From: Marivivens donghaensis
GTDB taxonomy: Bacteria > Pseudomonadota > Alphaproteobacteria > Rhodobacterales > Rhodobacteraceae
Assembly: GCF_030410045.1 (NCBI RefSeq)
Contig: NZ_JAUFRA010000009.1
Location: 128,175 to 192,174 of the forward strand
Length of the DNA stretch: 64,000 bases
Direction: 5' to 3'
Part shown: piece by piece, positions 1 to 8,429 of the stretch
Position numbering within the stretch: the first letter of the stretch is position 1
Layout of the letters: every line of letters begins with the position of its first letter
Position numbers and translations under genes: made by a program
The notes under the pieces: model-generated
The model's input: only the letters and a program-made list of their open reading frames with translations
What the model was told of the DNA's origin: nothing
Database searches by the model: none

Positions 1-532
1 TCAGGCGGACGGTGCGGTCACCCTTTGCTTCAATGCTCTCGACCTTTGACCAGAAGCCACGGTAGCGACCATTGCCGACCGTGCCGAGCGTTTCAAAGGA
101 CCATATCACATCGTCAACAGTGACAGGACTTCCGTCCGAGAATGCAGCCTCTGGACGCAAGGTGAACTCGACCCATTCGCGGTTCGGCCCTGTCTCAATG
201 CTTTCGGCCAGAAGTCCGTAAAGAGAGAAAGGTTCATCCAAAGACCGCCCCATCAGGCTTTCACCCGCGAGGTAGCTGATCTGCCAAGGAACCTTGCCGC
301 TGTCGGTATAGGGATTGAGGCTGTCAAAGCTGCCGACCTCGGCAGTGATCATAGCGCCACCCTTTGGCGCATCTGTATTGGCATAGGGAAGGGAGATGAA
401 GCCATCCGCCAATGCAGGTTCCCCATACATCGAAATGCCATGCATTGGTTCTGCAAACGCAAAGGTGGAGGCGAACAAAAGCGGAAGCGCGGTCAGCGAC
501 TGGCGCAAGTTCCTGAAAAACACTGGTCTCAT
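1..532 (-). CDS. Extracellular solute-binding protein family 5 (YejA-like), N-terminal part
   Basis: The first 177 residues of a periplasmic substrate-binding protein; the rest lies beyond the left edge. It opens with a Sec signal peptide (charged start, hydrophobic LTALPLLFASTFAFA, cleavage near AFA-EP). The mature part has HGISMYGEPALADGFISLPY and later FSDGSPVTVDDVIWSFE, the conserved segment of oligopeptide/microcin C (OppA/YejA) binding proteins. The ATG at 530-532 has a GGGGGA ribosome site about 11 nt upstream. Family is clear; the ligand (peptide, microcin or opine) cannot be told from this fragment. Confidence 0.8.
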   Translation of the reverse strand, partial: MRPVFFRNLRQSLTALPLLFASTFAFAEPMHGISMYGEPALADGFISLPYANTDAPKGGAMITAEVGSFDSLNPYTDSGKVPWQISYLAGESLMGRSLDEPFSLYGLLAESIETGPNREWVEFTLRPEAAFSDGSPVTVDDVIWSFETLGTVGNGRYRGFWSKVESIEAKGDRTVRL

Positions 533-611
533 TTCGATAACAATCCCCCGTTGGCCTGTATTGTTTGAATCAAACCGTATCTAGGGTTCTGATCCTTTTC
601 AAACTTTTAGC

Positions 612-640
612 TTGGATAGTGGCAATGGATTGCTTATAAA
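612..640 (+). promoter_or_regulatory. Predicted sigma-70 type promoter for a small RNA
   Basis: TTGGAT at 612-617 and TATAAA at 635-640 are separated by 17 bp, which predicts a start near 647. No protein-coding start follows before the terminator at 695-721, so the likely product is a short RNA. Confidence 0.45.
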
Positions 641-646
641 GAAGAC

Positions 647-721
647 ACTGCTCGATAGGTTTCTTGCCTGTATGAAACCTGCCTCAATGACTTAACGCCG
701 GCCTTGTGCCGGCGTTTTTTT
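647..721 (+). ncRNA. Candidate 75-nt small RNA with two hairpins
   Basis: It runs from the predicted start to a strong intrinsic terminator. It contains a 7-bp hairpin AGGTTTC/GAAACCT (657-663/674-680) with a 10-nt pyrimidine-rich loop, a single-stranded stretch, then the terminator hairpin. No plus-strand gene lies upstream that this terminator could serve, because the neighbour at 1-532 runs the other way. Not a family I recognise. Existence as a separate transcript is inferred. Confidence 0.5.
695..721 (+). terminator. Rho-independent terminator
   Basis: Perfect 8-bp stem ACGCCGGC/GCCGGCGT (695-702/708-715), 5-nt loop, then a run of six to seven T. The T run is only on the plus strand. 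It ends the candidate small RNA and insulates bdhA downstream. Confidence 0.8.
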
Positions 722-875
722 CTTGGGCTTTCCCGCAAATGTGATCCTGCGTGACCCTCTTAGGAATCGGTTCCCATTTGGGGCGATTCTTTTGCGTTTG
801 GCTGGAAGATTCGTTGAATTATTTTGCAGTTGCAGCATTATGGTGCCCAACGAGTAATCGAATAGGGGACTATCT

Positions 876-1649
876 ATGTCACTCAAAGGTAAGACCGCCG
901 TCGTCACAGGTTCAAACTCTGGTATCGGTCTGGGCGTTGCGCGCGAACTCGCCAAGGCGGGTGCGGACATTGTTTTGAACTCGTTTACGGACCGTCCTGA
1001 GGATCACGACCTTGCGGCCTCTATGGCGGCGGAGTTCGGGGTGTCCGTGCGATACATACAGGCAGACATGTCCAAAGGCGAAGACTGTCGTGCCCTGATC
1101 GAAAAAGCAGGCGTCTGCGATATCCTAGTGAACAACGCGGGTATTCAATATGTGTCACCGATTGATGAGTTCCCAGTTGAGAAATGGGATGCGATCATTG
1201 CGATCAATATGAATTCTGCATTCCACACAACGGCTGCTGCATTGCCGATGATGCGTCAGGCGGGTTGGGGGCGCGTGGTGAACATCGCGTCTGCGCATGG
1301 CCTGACCGCATCGCCCTTTAAGTCGGCCTATGTTGCCGCCAAACACGGTGTAGTCGGTATGACCAAGGTGATCGCTCTCGAGACCGCGCAAGAAGACATC
1401 ACATGTAATGCCATTTGCCCAGGCTACGTACTGACGCCGTTGGTCGAACAGCAAATCCCAGCGACGGCGAAGGAATACAACCTGACCGAAGAAGAAGCGG
1501 TGGCTCAGGTTATTCTCTCGCGCCAGCCATCTAAACAGTTTGCGACCACGGAACAAATCGGCGGGACGGCTGTGTTCCTGTGTTCGGATGCTGCGGCCCA
1601 AATCACTGGCACGACAATTAGCGTCGATGGCGGCTGGACTGCGCTGTAA
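876..1649 (+). CDS. bdhA: D-beta-hydroxybutyrate (3-hydroxybutyrate) dehydrogenase
   Basis: NAD-dependent short-chain dehydrogenase of 257 residues that interconverts 3-hydroxybutyrate and acetoacetate, the oxidation step after polyhydroxybutyrate breakdown. Visible motifs: nucleotide site TGSNSGIG (11-18), NNAG (86-89), and the catalytic set N111, S139, Y152, K156, which match the known enzyme with a three-residue offset. The C-terminal GTTISVDGGWTAL is typical. ATG follows AGGGGAC at a normal distance. The patatin-like gene downstream on the same strand fits a storage-polymer turnover pair. A TGC-rich stretch at 824-837 could be a PhaR site, but this is weak. Confidence 0.9.
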   Translation: MSLKGKTAVVTGSNSGIGLGVARELAKAGADIVLNSFTDRPEDHDLAASMAAEFGVSVRYIQADMSKGEDCRALIEKAGVCDILVNNAGIQYVSPIDEFPVEKWDAIIAINMNSAFHTTAAALPMMRQAGWGRVVNIASAHGLTASPFKSAYVAAKHGVVGMTKVIALETAQEDITCNAICPGYVLTPLVEQQIPATAKEYNLTEEEAVAQVILSRQPSKQFATTEQIGGTAVFLCSDAAAQITGTTISVDGGWTAL

Positions 1650-1658
1650 GTGAACGAT

Positions 1659-1707
1659 TGGCGCCCATTGGGGCGCCAGTTGACCCCCCGACGGGACATT
1701 TGTCGGG
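1659..1707 (+). promoter_or_regulatory. Two back-to-back hairpins between bdhA and the patatin gene
   Basis: An 8-bp perfect stem with a 4-nt loop (TGGCGCCC/GGGCGCCA, 1659-1666/1671-1678) and a 6-bp stem (CCCGAC/GTCGGG, 1687-1692/1702-1707). Neither is followed by a T run, so they look more like an mRNA processing or stability element than a full terminator. Confidence 0.4.
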
Positions 1708-1764
1708 AAAGTTTCTGTACTAGAGCGGCTTATTTTTCGCTGCTTGCTGCATCATTGGGGAATT

Positions 1765-2799
1765 ATGACCTATAAAATCAATCTTGCCCTGCAGGGCGGG
1801 GGCGCTCATGGCGCTTTTACGTGGGGTGTGTTGGATCGTTTGCTCGACGAGAGCGACGTTGAGGTCGCGGCAATTTCAGGCACATCCGCGGGAGCACTAA
1901 ACGGAGCTGCGTTTAAAGCTGGCTTTGTGAATGGTGGCCGAGAAGGCGCTCGTGAGAGCCTAAATTGGGTGTGGCGTCAGGTTGGGGCTGTCACGGACAC
2001 AAACCTTGCTAAATGGATTGCGCCCTTTGCGCCTGCGACTGAACTTTACACCCAAGCGTTGACCTATTCTCCTGCCTATTTTTGGTGGGATACTGCGGCG
2101 CGTGCTTTGTCGCCATATGCCTTTGGCGGAGTGATTAAGAACCCGCTGGAACGCGTTATTCGTGAATTGGAATGGGACGCCGTGTGTGCGTCCGACGGGC
2201 CTGAGCTGCATGTGTGTGCGACGAACGTGAGGACGGGCAAAATCAGAGTGTTCAAGGACGATGAGGTGACGACGAAGGCAATCCTCGCGTCGGCATGTTT
2301 GCCCACCTTGTTCGAGGCCGTTGAAATCGATGATCCACAAACAGGCAAGACAGAAGCCTATTGGGACGGCGGATATACGGGGAATCCTGCTCTTTTTCCG
2401 CTATTTCCCAACCACTTGCCAGACGACATTGTGATCGTGAACATCAACCCATTGTATCGCGATACGGTGCCGCAAGACAGCCAATCCATTCAGAACCGTA
2501 TCAATGAAATCAGCTTTAACACCTCGCTCTTGCGCGAGTTGCGGGCGATCAATTTTGTAAAACGGTTGATTGCGGACGGCTCGGTCAAAAAGGGTCGGAT
2601 GAAAGACGTGAACGTTCATCTGATCGAAGACGATGCCTTGATGACGGAACTTAGCGTTGCGACCAAGATGATCGCGATGCCTGTCATCCTGTCACGCCTA
2701 AAAGAAGCTGGACGTCTGGCGATGGATGACTTCTTGCGCAATCACAAACACACCATCGGAAAATCGAGCAGTTTCGACTTGGCGGGTATGTTTGATTAA
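1765..2799 (+). CDS. Patatin-like phospholipase family protein
   Basis: A 344-residue cytosolic serine hydrolase with the patatin Ser-Asp dyad: oxyanion loop GGGAHG (11-16), nucleophile S41 in GTSAG, and D201 in DGGYTGNP. Such proteins act as lipid acyl hydrolases; some relatives next to bdhA are annotated as intracellular polyhydroxybutyrate depolymerases, which would fit here. I prefer the ATG at 1765, which follows TTGGGGA, over the frame-open start 21 nt earlier. Its stop codon overlaps the stop of the convergent DUF502 gene. Substrate is inferred from context only. Confidence 0.85.
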   Translation: MTYKINLALQGGGAHGAFTWGVLDRLLDESDVEVAAISGTSAGALNGAAFKAGFVNGGREGARESLNWVWRQVGAVTDTNLAKWIAPFAPATELYTQALTYSPAYFWWDTAARALSPYAFGGVIKNPLERVIRELEWDAVCASDGPELHVCATNVRTGKIRVFKDDEVTTKAILASACLPTLFEAVEIDDPQTGKTEAYWDGGYTGNPALFPLFPNHLPDDIVIVNINPLYRDTVPQDSQSIQNRINEISFNTSLLRELRAINFVKRLIADGSVKKGRMKDVNVHLIEDDALMTELSVATKMIAMPVILSRLKEAGRLAMDDFLRNHKHTIGKSSSFDLAGMFD

Positions 2800-3539
2800 G
2801 GTTTTTCCGTTGGTTTCGTGTCCGAGGGGATGACCTTTTTATCGTTCGGATACACGAGGCCTGCAGAGATCACTAATTTGGCGGCATCTTCGACCGACAT
2901 GTCGAGGTAGGTGATATCCGATTCAGGCACGAACAACAGGAACCCTGATGTGGGGTTTGGTGTGGTCGGCAAGAATACCGTCATGATCTTGTCGTCGCTT
3001 TTCACCTTTGTTGCGATTTCACCTTTGGCTTTGATCGAGATGAAGCCGACAGCCCAAATGCCTTTGCGCGGGTATTCGATCATACAGGCGCGATCAAAGC
3101 TGGTTTCAGTTTGGGCAAAAACGGTTTCAGCGAGCTGTTTCGCGCCATTGTAGATCGAGCGTACGACGGGCATCCGCGATACAAGCCCTTCGCCCCAGCT
3201 GATAAAGCTGCGGCCAATCAGGCCTTTTGCGACCCAGCCGGTGAGGATCGTGACTATAAAGAAAAGCACGACACCGAGGCCACGGACGTTAATCGTGATG
3301 TGGTCAGGGCTTAGTGGATTTGGGTCACCGAACCAACGGTTGATCAGTGCTTCTGGATGGTAGGATCCAGGGACAAACGGCCAAACAAAACCATCAACCC
3401 AGCCCACGACCGTCCAGATGAGCCAAGCGGTCAAACCGATCGGGGCGATCACAACGAGACCCGCAAGGAAATTGTTGCGTAGGCCGCTGATCATGGAGTG
3501 GCGGCGCTTGGGTGGTTCGATGTGGGAGAATTCGTTCAC
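2796..3539 (-). CDS. DUF502 family inner-membrane protein
   Basis: 247 residues with two hydrophobic spans: FLAGLVVIAPIGLTAWLIWTV near residues 23-45 and VVLFFIVTILTGWVA near 90-110. The conserved DUF502 core GRSFISWGEGLVSRMPVVRSIYNGAK follows and then TTPNPTSGFLLFV. Family function is not established. It sits downstream of psuK-psuG on the same strand with a 79-bp gap, which may simply be a read-through arrangement. Confidence 0.85.
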   Translation of the reverse strand: MNEFSHIEPPKRRHSMISGLRNNFLAGLVVIAPIGLTAWLIWTVVGWVDGFVWPFVPGSYHPEALINRWFGDPNPLSPDHITINVRGLGVVLFFIVTILTGWVAKGLIGRSFISWGEGLVSRMPVVRSIYNGAKQLAETVFAQTETSFDRACMIEYPRKGIWAVGFISIKAKGEIATKVKSDDKIMTVFLPTTPNPTSGFLLFVPESDITYLDMSVEDAAKLVISAGLVYPNDKKVIPSDTKPTEKP

Positions 3540-3618
3540 GATTAAGCCGATCGGTTAAGTCAGTGTGATAAGTAGGGTCTGGGCGAATGCTCTGCAATCG
3601 CCCAAACACTCGAATACC

Positions 3619-4536
3619 TCACTTATGTGTCAGTTCGTGCAGAGCTGCTGCAATTTTGGCCGCCAAACGCGCATTATTTTGCACGAGTGCGATGTTAGCG
3701 GTCAGGCTGCGGCCTTCGGTCATTTGATACATCCGATCAAGGAGGAACGGCGTGACCTCTTTGGCGGTGATGCCTTGAGCCTCGGCTTCCTTCAGCGCAG
3801 CCTCGATCACCGGTGCGAGTTCGGAGGCAGCAATTTCAGCCTCAACTGGGATTGGGTTGGCGACGAGTTGTCCACCTGGCAGGTCGAGTAGGCCGCGCAT
3901 TTGGTGTGCGCGGGCAATATCTTCGGCGCTGTCCATACGCAGTGGTGCGGGAATGCCTGAGGTACGGGACCAAAATGCTGGCAGTTCGTCTTGACCATAG
4001 GCAATCACGGGGACGCCATAGGTTTCCAAGACCTCAAAGGTTTTCGGCAGGTCGAGAATGGCTTTGGCGCCAGCAGCCACAACGGTCACGGGCGTCTGGG
4101 CGAGTTCGGGCAAGTCAGCCGAGATGTCAAAGGTTTGATCGGCACCGCGGTGTACGCCACCGATCCCGCCCGTTGCAAAAACACTGATGCCTGCGTGGTG
4201 GGCAGCGATCATCGTCGCGGCAACTGTCGTCGCACCCGTGCCACCAGACGCGAGGCATGCGGCAATGTCGGCGCGGCTGAGTTTGGCGACGCCGTCAGCT
4301 TGACCAAACATCTCGAGCTGCGCGTCATCCAGGCCGATGCAAAGAACCCCGTCGATCACCGCGATTGTGGCTGGCGCTGCGCCGTTTTCGCGGACCTCGG
4401 CCTCTACCAGTCGGGCGGTTTCGACGTTTTGCGGATAGGGCATGCCTTGGCTGATGATCGTGCTCTCGAGCGCTACAATCGGCGTGCCGAGCTTCATGGC
4501 CTCAGAGACTTCGGGGGAAAAGGACATGGGGATCAT
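3619..4536 (-). CDS. psuG: Pseudouridine-5'-phosphate glycosidase
   Basis: 305 residues, the usual length. It splits pseudouridine 5'-phosphate into uracil and ribose 5-phosphate, the second step of pseudouridine salvage. Family signatures seen: ALESTIISQGMPYPQN near the start, GGTGATTVAATM, FATGGIGGVHRGA, GVPVIAYGQDELPAFW, and VTPFLLDRMYQMTEGRSLTANIALV near the end. Its ATG overlaps the stop of the kinase gene upstream (ATGA), so the two are translationally coupled. Confidence 0.93.
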   Translation of the reverse strand: MIPMSFSPEVSEAMKLGTPIVALESTIISQGMPYPQNVETARLVEAEVRENGAAPATIAVIDGVLCIGLDDAQLEMFGQADGVAKLSRADIAACLASGGTGATTVAATMIAAHHAGISVFATGGIGGVHRGADQTFDISADLPELAQTPVTVVAAGAKAILDLPKTFEVLETYGVPVIAYGQDELPAFWSRTSGIPAPLRMDSAEDIARAHQMRGLLDLPGGQLVANPIPVEAEIAASELAPVIEAALKEAEAQGITAKEVTPFLLDRMYQMTEGRSLTANIALVQNNARLAAKIAAALHELTHK

Positions 4537-5426
4537 CGAGGGAGTTCTCCTGAAACGTAAGTTGCGGCGGCGGAAAGGGCGCGATGTAGCGCCTCTTCAC
4601 GGTCTGCGCCAGCGTGTTCGGCAGCGATATGCGCGGCCATAAATGTATCGCCAGCACCCGTCACACGGGTAACGAGCACTTGAGGCGGGGTTTGTGTAAG
4701 GACGCTATCGCCAGTGGCCTCGGATGCGGATTTTCCGCCATCGGTCACAAGAACCCGTTTCGCACCGCGTGCGATTAGACCTCTGGCGCCGTCTTCGGAG
4801 GTTTCAAAGGTTTGACGACATAAGAGGCCAGCCTCTTCGAGGTTCACGTAAAGCGTGGCTGATGGATGGCCGAGGAGCGCCAAGAGGCGATCGGCCTTGC
4901 CGGGGCTTGCGGGGGCAACACGGAGGTCTGCAGCAGCAAAAAGCGGCGAGACGGCGATATCCCGCAGCAGGTCTACCGTCAGGTTGCCGTCGAGGGCGAC
5001 AGGTCCAGCGTAGGGGGCCTCTGCGGTTCCAAGTGCGCCGTTCGACAACGGTCGAAGAATTTTTTCGCCTGCTTGTTCCAAGGAATGCGCATCGGCAATC
5101 GCAGCGATCAGGCCGTTCGCACCTTCGATAGCCATATAGGTGTCGGTCGGCAAATCCTCGGAGCGATAGACGTGATCGGTCAGGATGCCCATCCGCTGAC
5201 ATTCGCCAACCAGTTCTTCGCCTTCGTTATCGCGGCCAATGGCGGTGAGTAGGGTGGGTGTCATCCCAAAACGGGTGAGCGTCATCGCGATATTCATCGC
5301 AACGCCGCCAGGAATACGAGTGATGCGGCCCGGGACGTCTGACCCGACGCGCATGACCACTGAGGACCGTCCGATCACGTCCCAGAGGACCGACCCGATG
5401 CATAAGATGTCAGCTTTGGTTTTCAT
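4533..5426 (-). CDS. psuK: PfkB-family kinase, probable pseudouridine kinase
   Basis: 297 residues of the ribokinase/PfkB fold. It has the N-terminal IGSVLWDVIG, the glycine-rich GGVAMNIAMTLTRFG, and the C-terminal ATP/catalytic signature TGAGDTFMAAHIAAEH with D260 as catalytic base. The direct overlap with psuG identifies the substrate as pseudouridine, giving pseudouridine 5'-phosphate. The gene family alone would allow other nucleosides or sugars. Confidence 0.88.
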   Translation of the reverse strand: MKTKADILCIGSVLWDVIGRSSVVMRVGSDVPGRITRIPGGVAMNIAMTLTRFGMTPTLLTAIGRDNEGEELVGECQRMGILTDHVYRSEDLPTDTYMAIEGANGLIAAIADAHSLEQAGEKILRPLSNGALGTAEAPYAGPVALDGNLTVDLLRDIAVSPLFAAADLRVAPASPGKADRLLALLGHPSATLYVNLEEAGLLCRQTFETSEDGARGLIARGAKRVLVTDGGKSASEATGDSVLTQTPPQVLVTRVTGAGDTFMAAHIAAEHAGADREEALHRALSAAATYVSGELPR

Positions 5427-5462
5427 ACGCCTGTCATGACGCGGCTACGCTGCCGCTGCAAG

Positions 5463-6257
5463 CTATTCTGGAACCGCAAAGGTGAGGTTGGCCCAGAGCG
5501 TTTCATAAACGGCCTCGGTCTGATCATCTTCGGACGGTTCTCGGATCACAACGGCATCCAGCATGTAAGCGTGACCCGCAGTGACGGGCAGGGTTACAAT
5601 CCCTTGGTCATCGGTGCGGAGCCGCTCAATCGTCACGGTGCCATCTGGTGCTTTGTCAAAAACTTCAACCTGCTCGTTGGCGCGGACATCGTTGTGGTAG
5701 AACAGCTGAGCGGCAAAGCCGTTAGACAGATCATCAGTGTAAGGGTTCATGAGGGCGACGACTTCGGTCTCTAGCCCCACACGTCGATCCGTTCCCGCTG
5801 CGTCTGCGACGCCGACGAGTGACTTGGAAAACCGTATGTAGGTTTCTTTGAAGTTGGTGTCGGGGATACCGCGGGCATCGTGATCGGCCCGTTCAATCCC
5901 CAGATCTTTGTGTTCGACAAATCGGGCGAACTTTTCCCAGTTTTCGTAATTCAACAGCGTGGGCGTAGACTGATACACGAGAATTTGGAGCCCATCAGTT
6001 GGTGCATCCATGGCAAGGGCAGGGCGGTCGCCAGCGCGGCCGGCTACTTCGGTTTCGAGGTCAAGGCTAATCACTTCAAACCGTTCGAAACGTTGGGGAA
6101 GGTAGACCAAATTGGGGCCTTCAAAGTTTTGTCCGTTGACAATATTCGCTTCAATTCTACCCTGACTACTCACCTGATAGGCGAGCGGTTCGAGCCAAAG
6201 CTCGTGGGACAACGCTGGAGTTGCCAGCAAGAGCAGAGCGAGTGAGGCAATACGCAT
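5463..6257 (-). CDS. DUF4198 domain-containing exported protein
   Basis: 264 residues with a clear signal peptide (MRIASLALLLLATPALS, cut before HELWLEP). The HELWLEP start of the mature chain and the beta-rich body are typical of DUF4198/NikM-like periplasmic domains, often found near nickel or cobalt uptake genes. I take the ATG at 6255-6257, preceded by TAAGGA on the minus strand, rather than the TTG two codons earlier. The divergent neighbour is a HupE/UreJ protein, another metal-linked family, so a joint role in metal acquisition is a reasonable inference. Confidence 0.75.
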   Translation of the reverse strand: MRIASLALLLLATPALSHELWLEPLAYQVSSQGRIEANIVNGQNFEGPNLVYLPQRFERFEVISLDLETEVAGRAGDRPALAMDAPTDGLQILVYQSTPTLLNYENWEKFARFVEHKDLGIERADHDARGIPDTNFKETYIRFSKSLVGVADAAGTDRRVGLETEVVALMNPYTDDLSNGFAAQLFYHNDVRANEQVEVFDKAPDGTVTIERLRTDDQGIVTLPVTAGHAYMLDAVVIREPSEDDQTEAVYETLWANLTFAVPE

Positions 6258-7407
6258 GATCAAATCCTTAATAGGCCTAGTAAAGGTGATCTTTGCTGGT
6301 GTTCTGTCAACTCTCGTTTCGGTGATGATCGAAGCACCGACCGCCCAAGCACACGAGGTTCAACCCGCTGTTGCGGACTTGGCCTTCGTTGATGGGCGGA
6401 TCGAACTGACTTTGGAGATGAACCTAGAGGGTGTTCTGGCTGGCATCGACCTCGGTTCCGTTCTTGATACGAACGAAGCGCCAGAGGCGGCACGGTATGA
6501 TGCTCTGCATGCTTTGTCGGGCGCGGATCTAGAGAGTGAATTCGCGGCCGCGTGGCCAGAGTTTTCGGAAGGCATTGGTCTTTCCGTAGATGGGGCATCT
6601 GTGCCTCTAGAGTTGGCCGCTGTAGCTGCCCCTGAGGTCGAAAATCCAGACGTTCCTCGTCTATCGACAGTGAAGATTTTTGCCGATGTTGGGGTAGGGG
6701 CGAATGAGGCCACTTTTGAATGGGCGTCGAATTACGGGACGATTGTTCTGCGTCAAATCGGAGTGGACGAACCCTACACGGGATACCTCGTTGGCGGCGA
6801 AAATTCTGGACCGATCCCTCTTGGCGGTGGTGGTGCTTTGCCGATTTGGCAAACCTTTGTCAGCTACATTCCAACAGGCTTTGCCCACATCGTGCCGATG
6901 GGCTTGGATCATATCCTATTCGTGCTCGGCCTGTTTTTCCTCTCGACCCGCATGAGGCCGCTTCTGTGGCAGGTGTCCGCATTTACGGCGGCACATACGA
7001 TTACGCTTGCTTTGGCGTCGTTGGGTTATGTTGCTGTGCCCGGATCAATTGTTGAACCGCTGATCGCGGCGTCGATTGCATATGTGGCGATTGAAAACAT
7101 CTTTATGAAAGGTCAGTTGACGCCGTGGCGACCTTTCCTGATCTTTGGGTTCGGGTTATTGCATGGCCTCGGCTTTGCGTCTGTGCTTGAGGAATTTGGT
7201 CTGCCGCAACATGGTTTTGTTGCTGCTCTGATCGGATTTAATATTGGCGTCGAACTGGGCCAGTTGTTCGTCATCGCCGTAGCCTTCCTCGCGGTCGGTC
7301 TGTGGTTCGGGAATAAGCCGTGGTATCGCCGTGTGATCGCAGTTCCAGCGTCAGCTGCGATTGCGATGATGGGGATTTGGTGGGTGATTGAGCGCACCAT
7401 TCTATAA
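6256..7407 (+). CDS. HupE/UreJ family membrane protein
   Basis: 383 residues: a signal-like hydrophobic start ending near TAQAHEV, an extracytoplasmic domain of about 170 residues, then six or so membrane spans in the C-terminal half. The HupE/UreJ signature is HIVPMGLDHILFVLGLFFLS, followed by FTAAHTITLALASLG and HGLGFASVL, with His residues suited to metal binding. Small HupE/UreJ proteins are linked to nickel handling; this long form has unknown substrate. ATG at 6256-6258 has GAGG 8 nt upstream and interlocks with the divergent start codon. Confidence 0.85.
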   Translation: MIKSLIGLVKVIFAGVLSTLVSVMIEAPTAQAHEVQPAVADLAFVDGRIELTLEMNLEGVLAGIDLGSVLDTNEAPEAARYDALHALSGADLESEFAAAWPEFSEGIGLSVDGASVPLELAAVAAPEVENPDVPRLSTVKIFADVGVGANEATFEWASNYGTIVLRQIGVDEPYTGYLVGGENSGPIPLGGGGALPIWQTFVSYIPTGFAHIVPMGLDHILFVLGLFFLSTRMRPLLWQVSAFTAAHTITLALASLGYVAVPGSIVEPLIAASIAYVAIENIFMKGQLTPWRPFLIFGFGLLHGLGFASVLEEFGLPQHGFVAALIGFNIGVELGQLFVIAVAFLAVGLWFGNKPWYRRVIAVPASAAIAMMGIWWVIERTIL

Positions 7408-7568
7408 CATTTGTAAAACGGGTTGCGTCTTGGGTGAGCGTGGTATAGACGCGCACCACTTCAACTCCGCAGGCGGGGGCGGGTGCTGTGGGGAGAAATC
7501 CCATATCATCCTCCGGTTGGACGAATGTCTGATCCCCCGCTGAGGCTAAACCGGTAAGGAATAACGAC

Positions 7569-8351
7569 ATGGCTCTTCCAGAGTTCACCATGCGTCAGCT
7601 GCTTGAAGCTGGCGTTCACTTCGGCCACCAGAAACAGCGCTGGAACCCGAAGATGCAGAAATACATCTACGGTTCGCGCAACGGCATCCACATTTTCGAC
7701 CTAACTCAGACTGTTCCGATGCTGGACCAAGCTCTGAACGTCATCCGTGACACCGTTGCCAAAGGCGGCCGCGTTCTCTTTGTTGGCACCAAGCGTCAGG
7801 CTCAGAAGCCTGTTGCTGAAGCTGCAGAGAAATGCGCTCAGTACTACATGAACCACCGTTGGCTCGGCGGCACTCTGACCAACTGGCAGACTGTTTCGCA
7901 GTCGATCAACCGTCTGAAAGCAATCGACGAATCCGCAGAGCGCGGCTTTGAAGGCCTGACCAAGAAAGAGCGTCTGAACGCTGAACGCGAGCAGGCGAAA
8001 CTGCAAGCGTCGCTCGGCGGTATCCGCGAAATGGGCGGCATTCCGGACCTGATGGTCGTTATCGACGTAAACAAAGAAGACCTGGCTATCCTCGAAGCAA
8101 ACAAACTGGGTATTCCGGTTGTTGGCATCGTTGACACCAACTCTTCGCCAGATGGCGTTGACTACGTTGTTCCGGGCAACGACGACGCTGCACGCGCTAT
8201 CGCTCTCTACTGCGATCTGGCTGCACGCGCTGCTCTGGACGGCATGTCCGCTCAGATGGCTAAAGCTGGCTTTGACCTCGGCGCCGTTGAAGAAATGGCT
8301 GAAGAAGTTCTGGCTGATGAAGCTGCTGCAGCTGCGGCTGCTGCAAACTAA
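7569..8351 (+). CDS. rpsB: 30S ribosomal protein S2
   Basis: 260 residues. N-terminal FTMRQLLEAGVHFGHQKQRWNPKMQKYIYG and the internal FVGTKRQAQKPVAEAAEKC and HRWLGGTLTNW are diagnostic of S2. The C-terminus ends in an alanine-rich tail after a DLGAVEEMAEEVL helix. Codon choice is strongly biased, as expected for a highly expressed gene. It is followed by tsf, the near-universal arrangement. Confidence 0.98.
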   Translation: MALPEFTMRQLLEAGVHFGHQKQRWNPKMQKYIYGSRNGIHIFDLTQTVPMLDQALNVIRDTVAKGGRVLFVGTKRQAQKPVAEAAEKCAQYYMNHRWLGGTLTNWQTVSQSINRLKAIDESAERGFEGLTKKERLNAEREQAKLQASLGGIREMGGIPDLMVVIDVNKEDLAILEANKLGIPVVGIVDTNSSPDGVDYVVPGNDDAARAIALYCDLAARAALDGMSAQMAKAGFDLGAVEEMAEEVLADEAAAAAAAAN

Positions 8352-8376
8352 TCGCGGCACTGTCGCAATATCGTTA

Positions 8377-8403
8377 CCGGGCGCTTGCTATCTCGGCGCC
8401 CGG
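8377..8403 (+). promoter_or_regulatory. Hairpin in the rpsB-tsf spacer
   Basis: Perfect 8-bp GC-rich stem CCGGGCGC/GCGCCCGG (8377-8384/8396-8403) with an 11-nt loop and no T run. It may act as a partial attenuator or processing site that sets the ratio of S2 to EF-Ts. Confidence 0.5.
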
Positions 8404-8429
8404 ACACCCAAATTTGCAGGAGATGTGAA

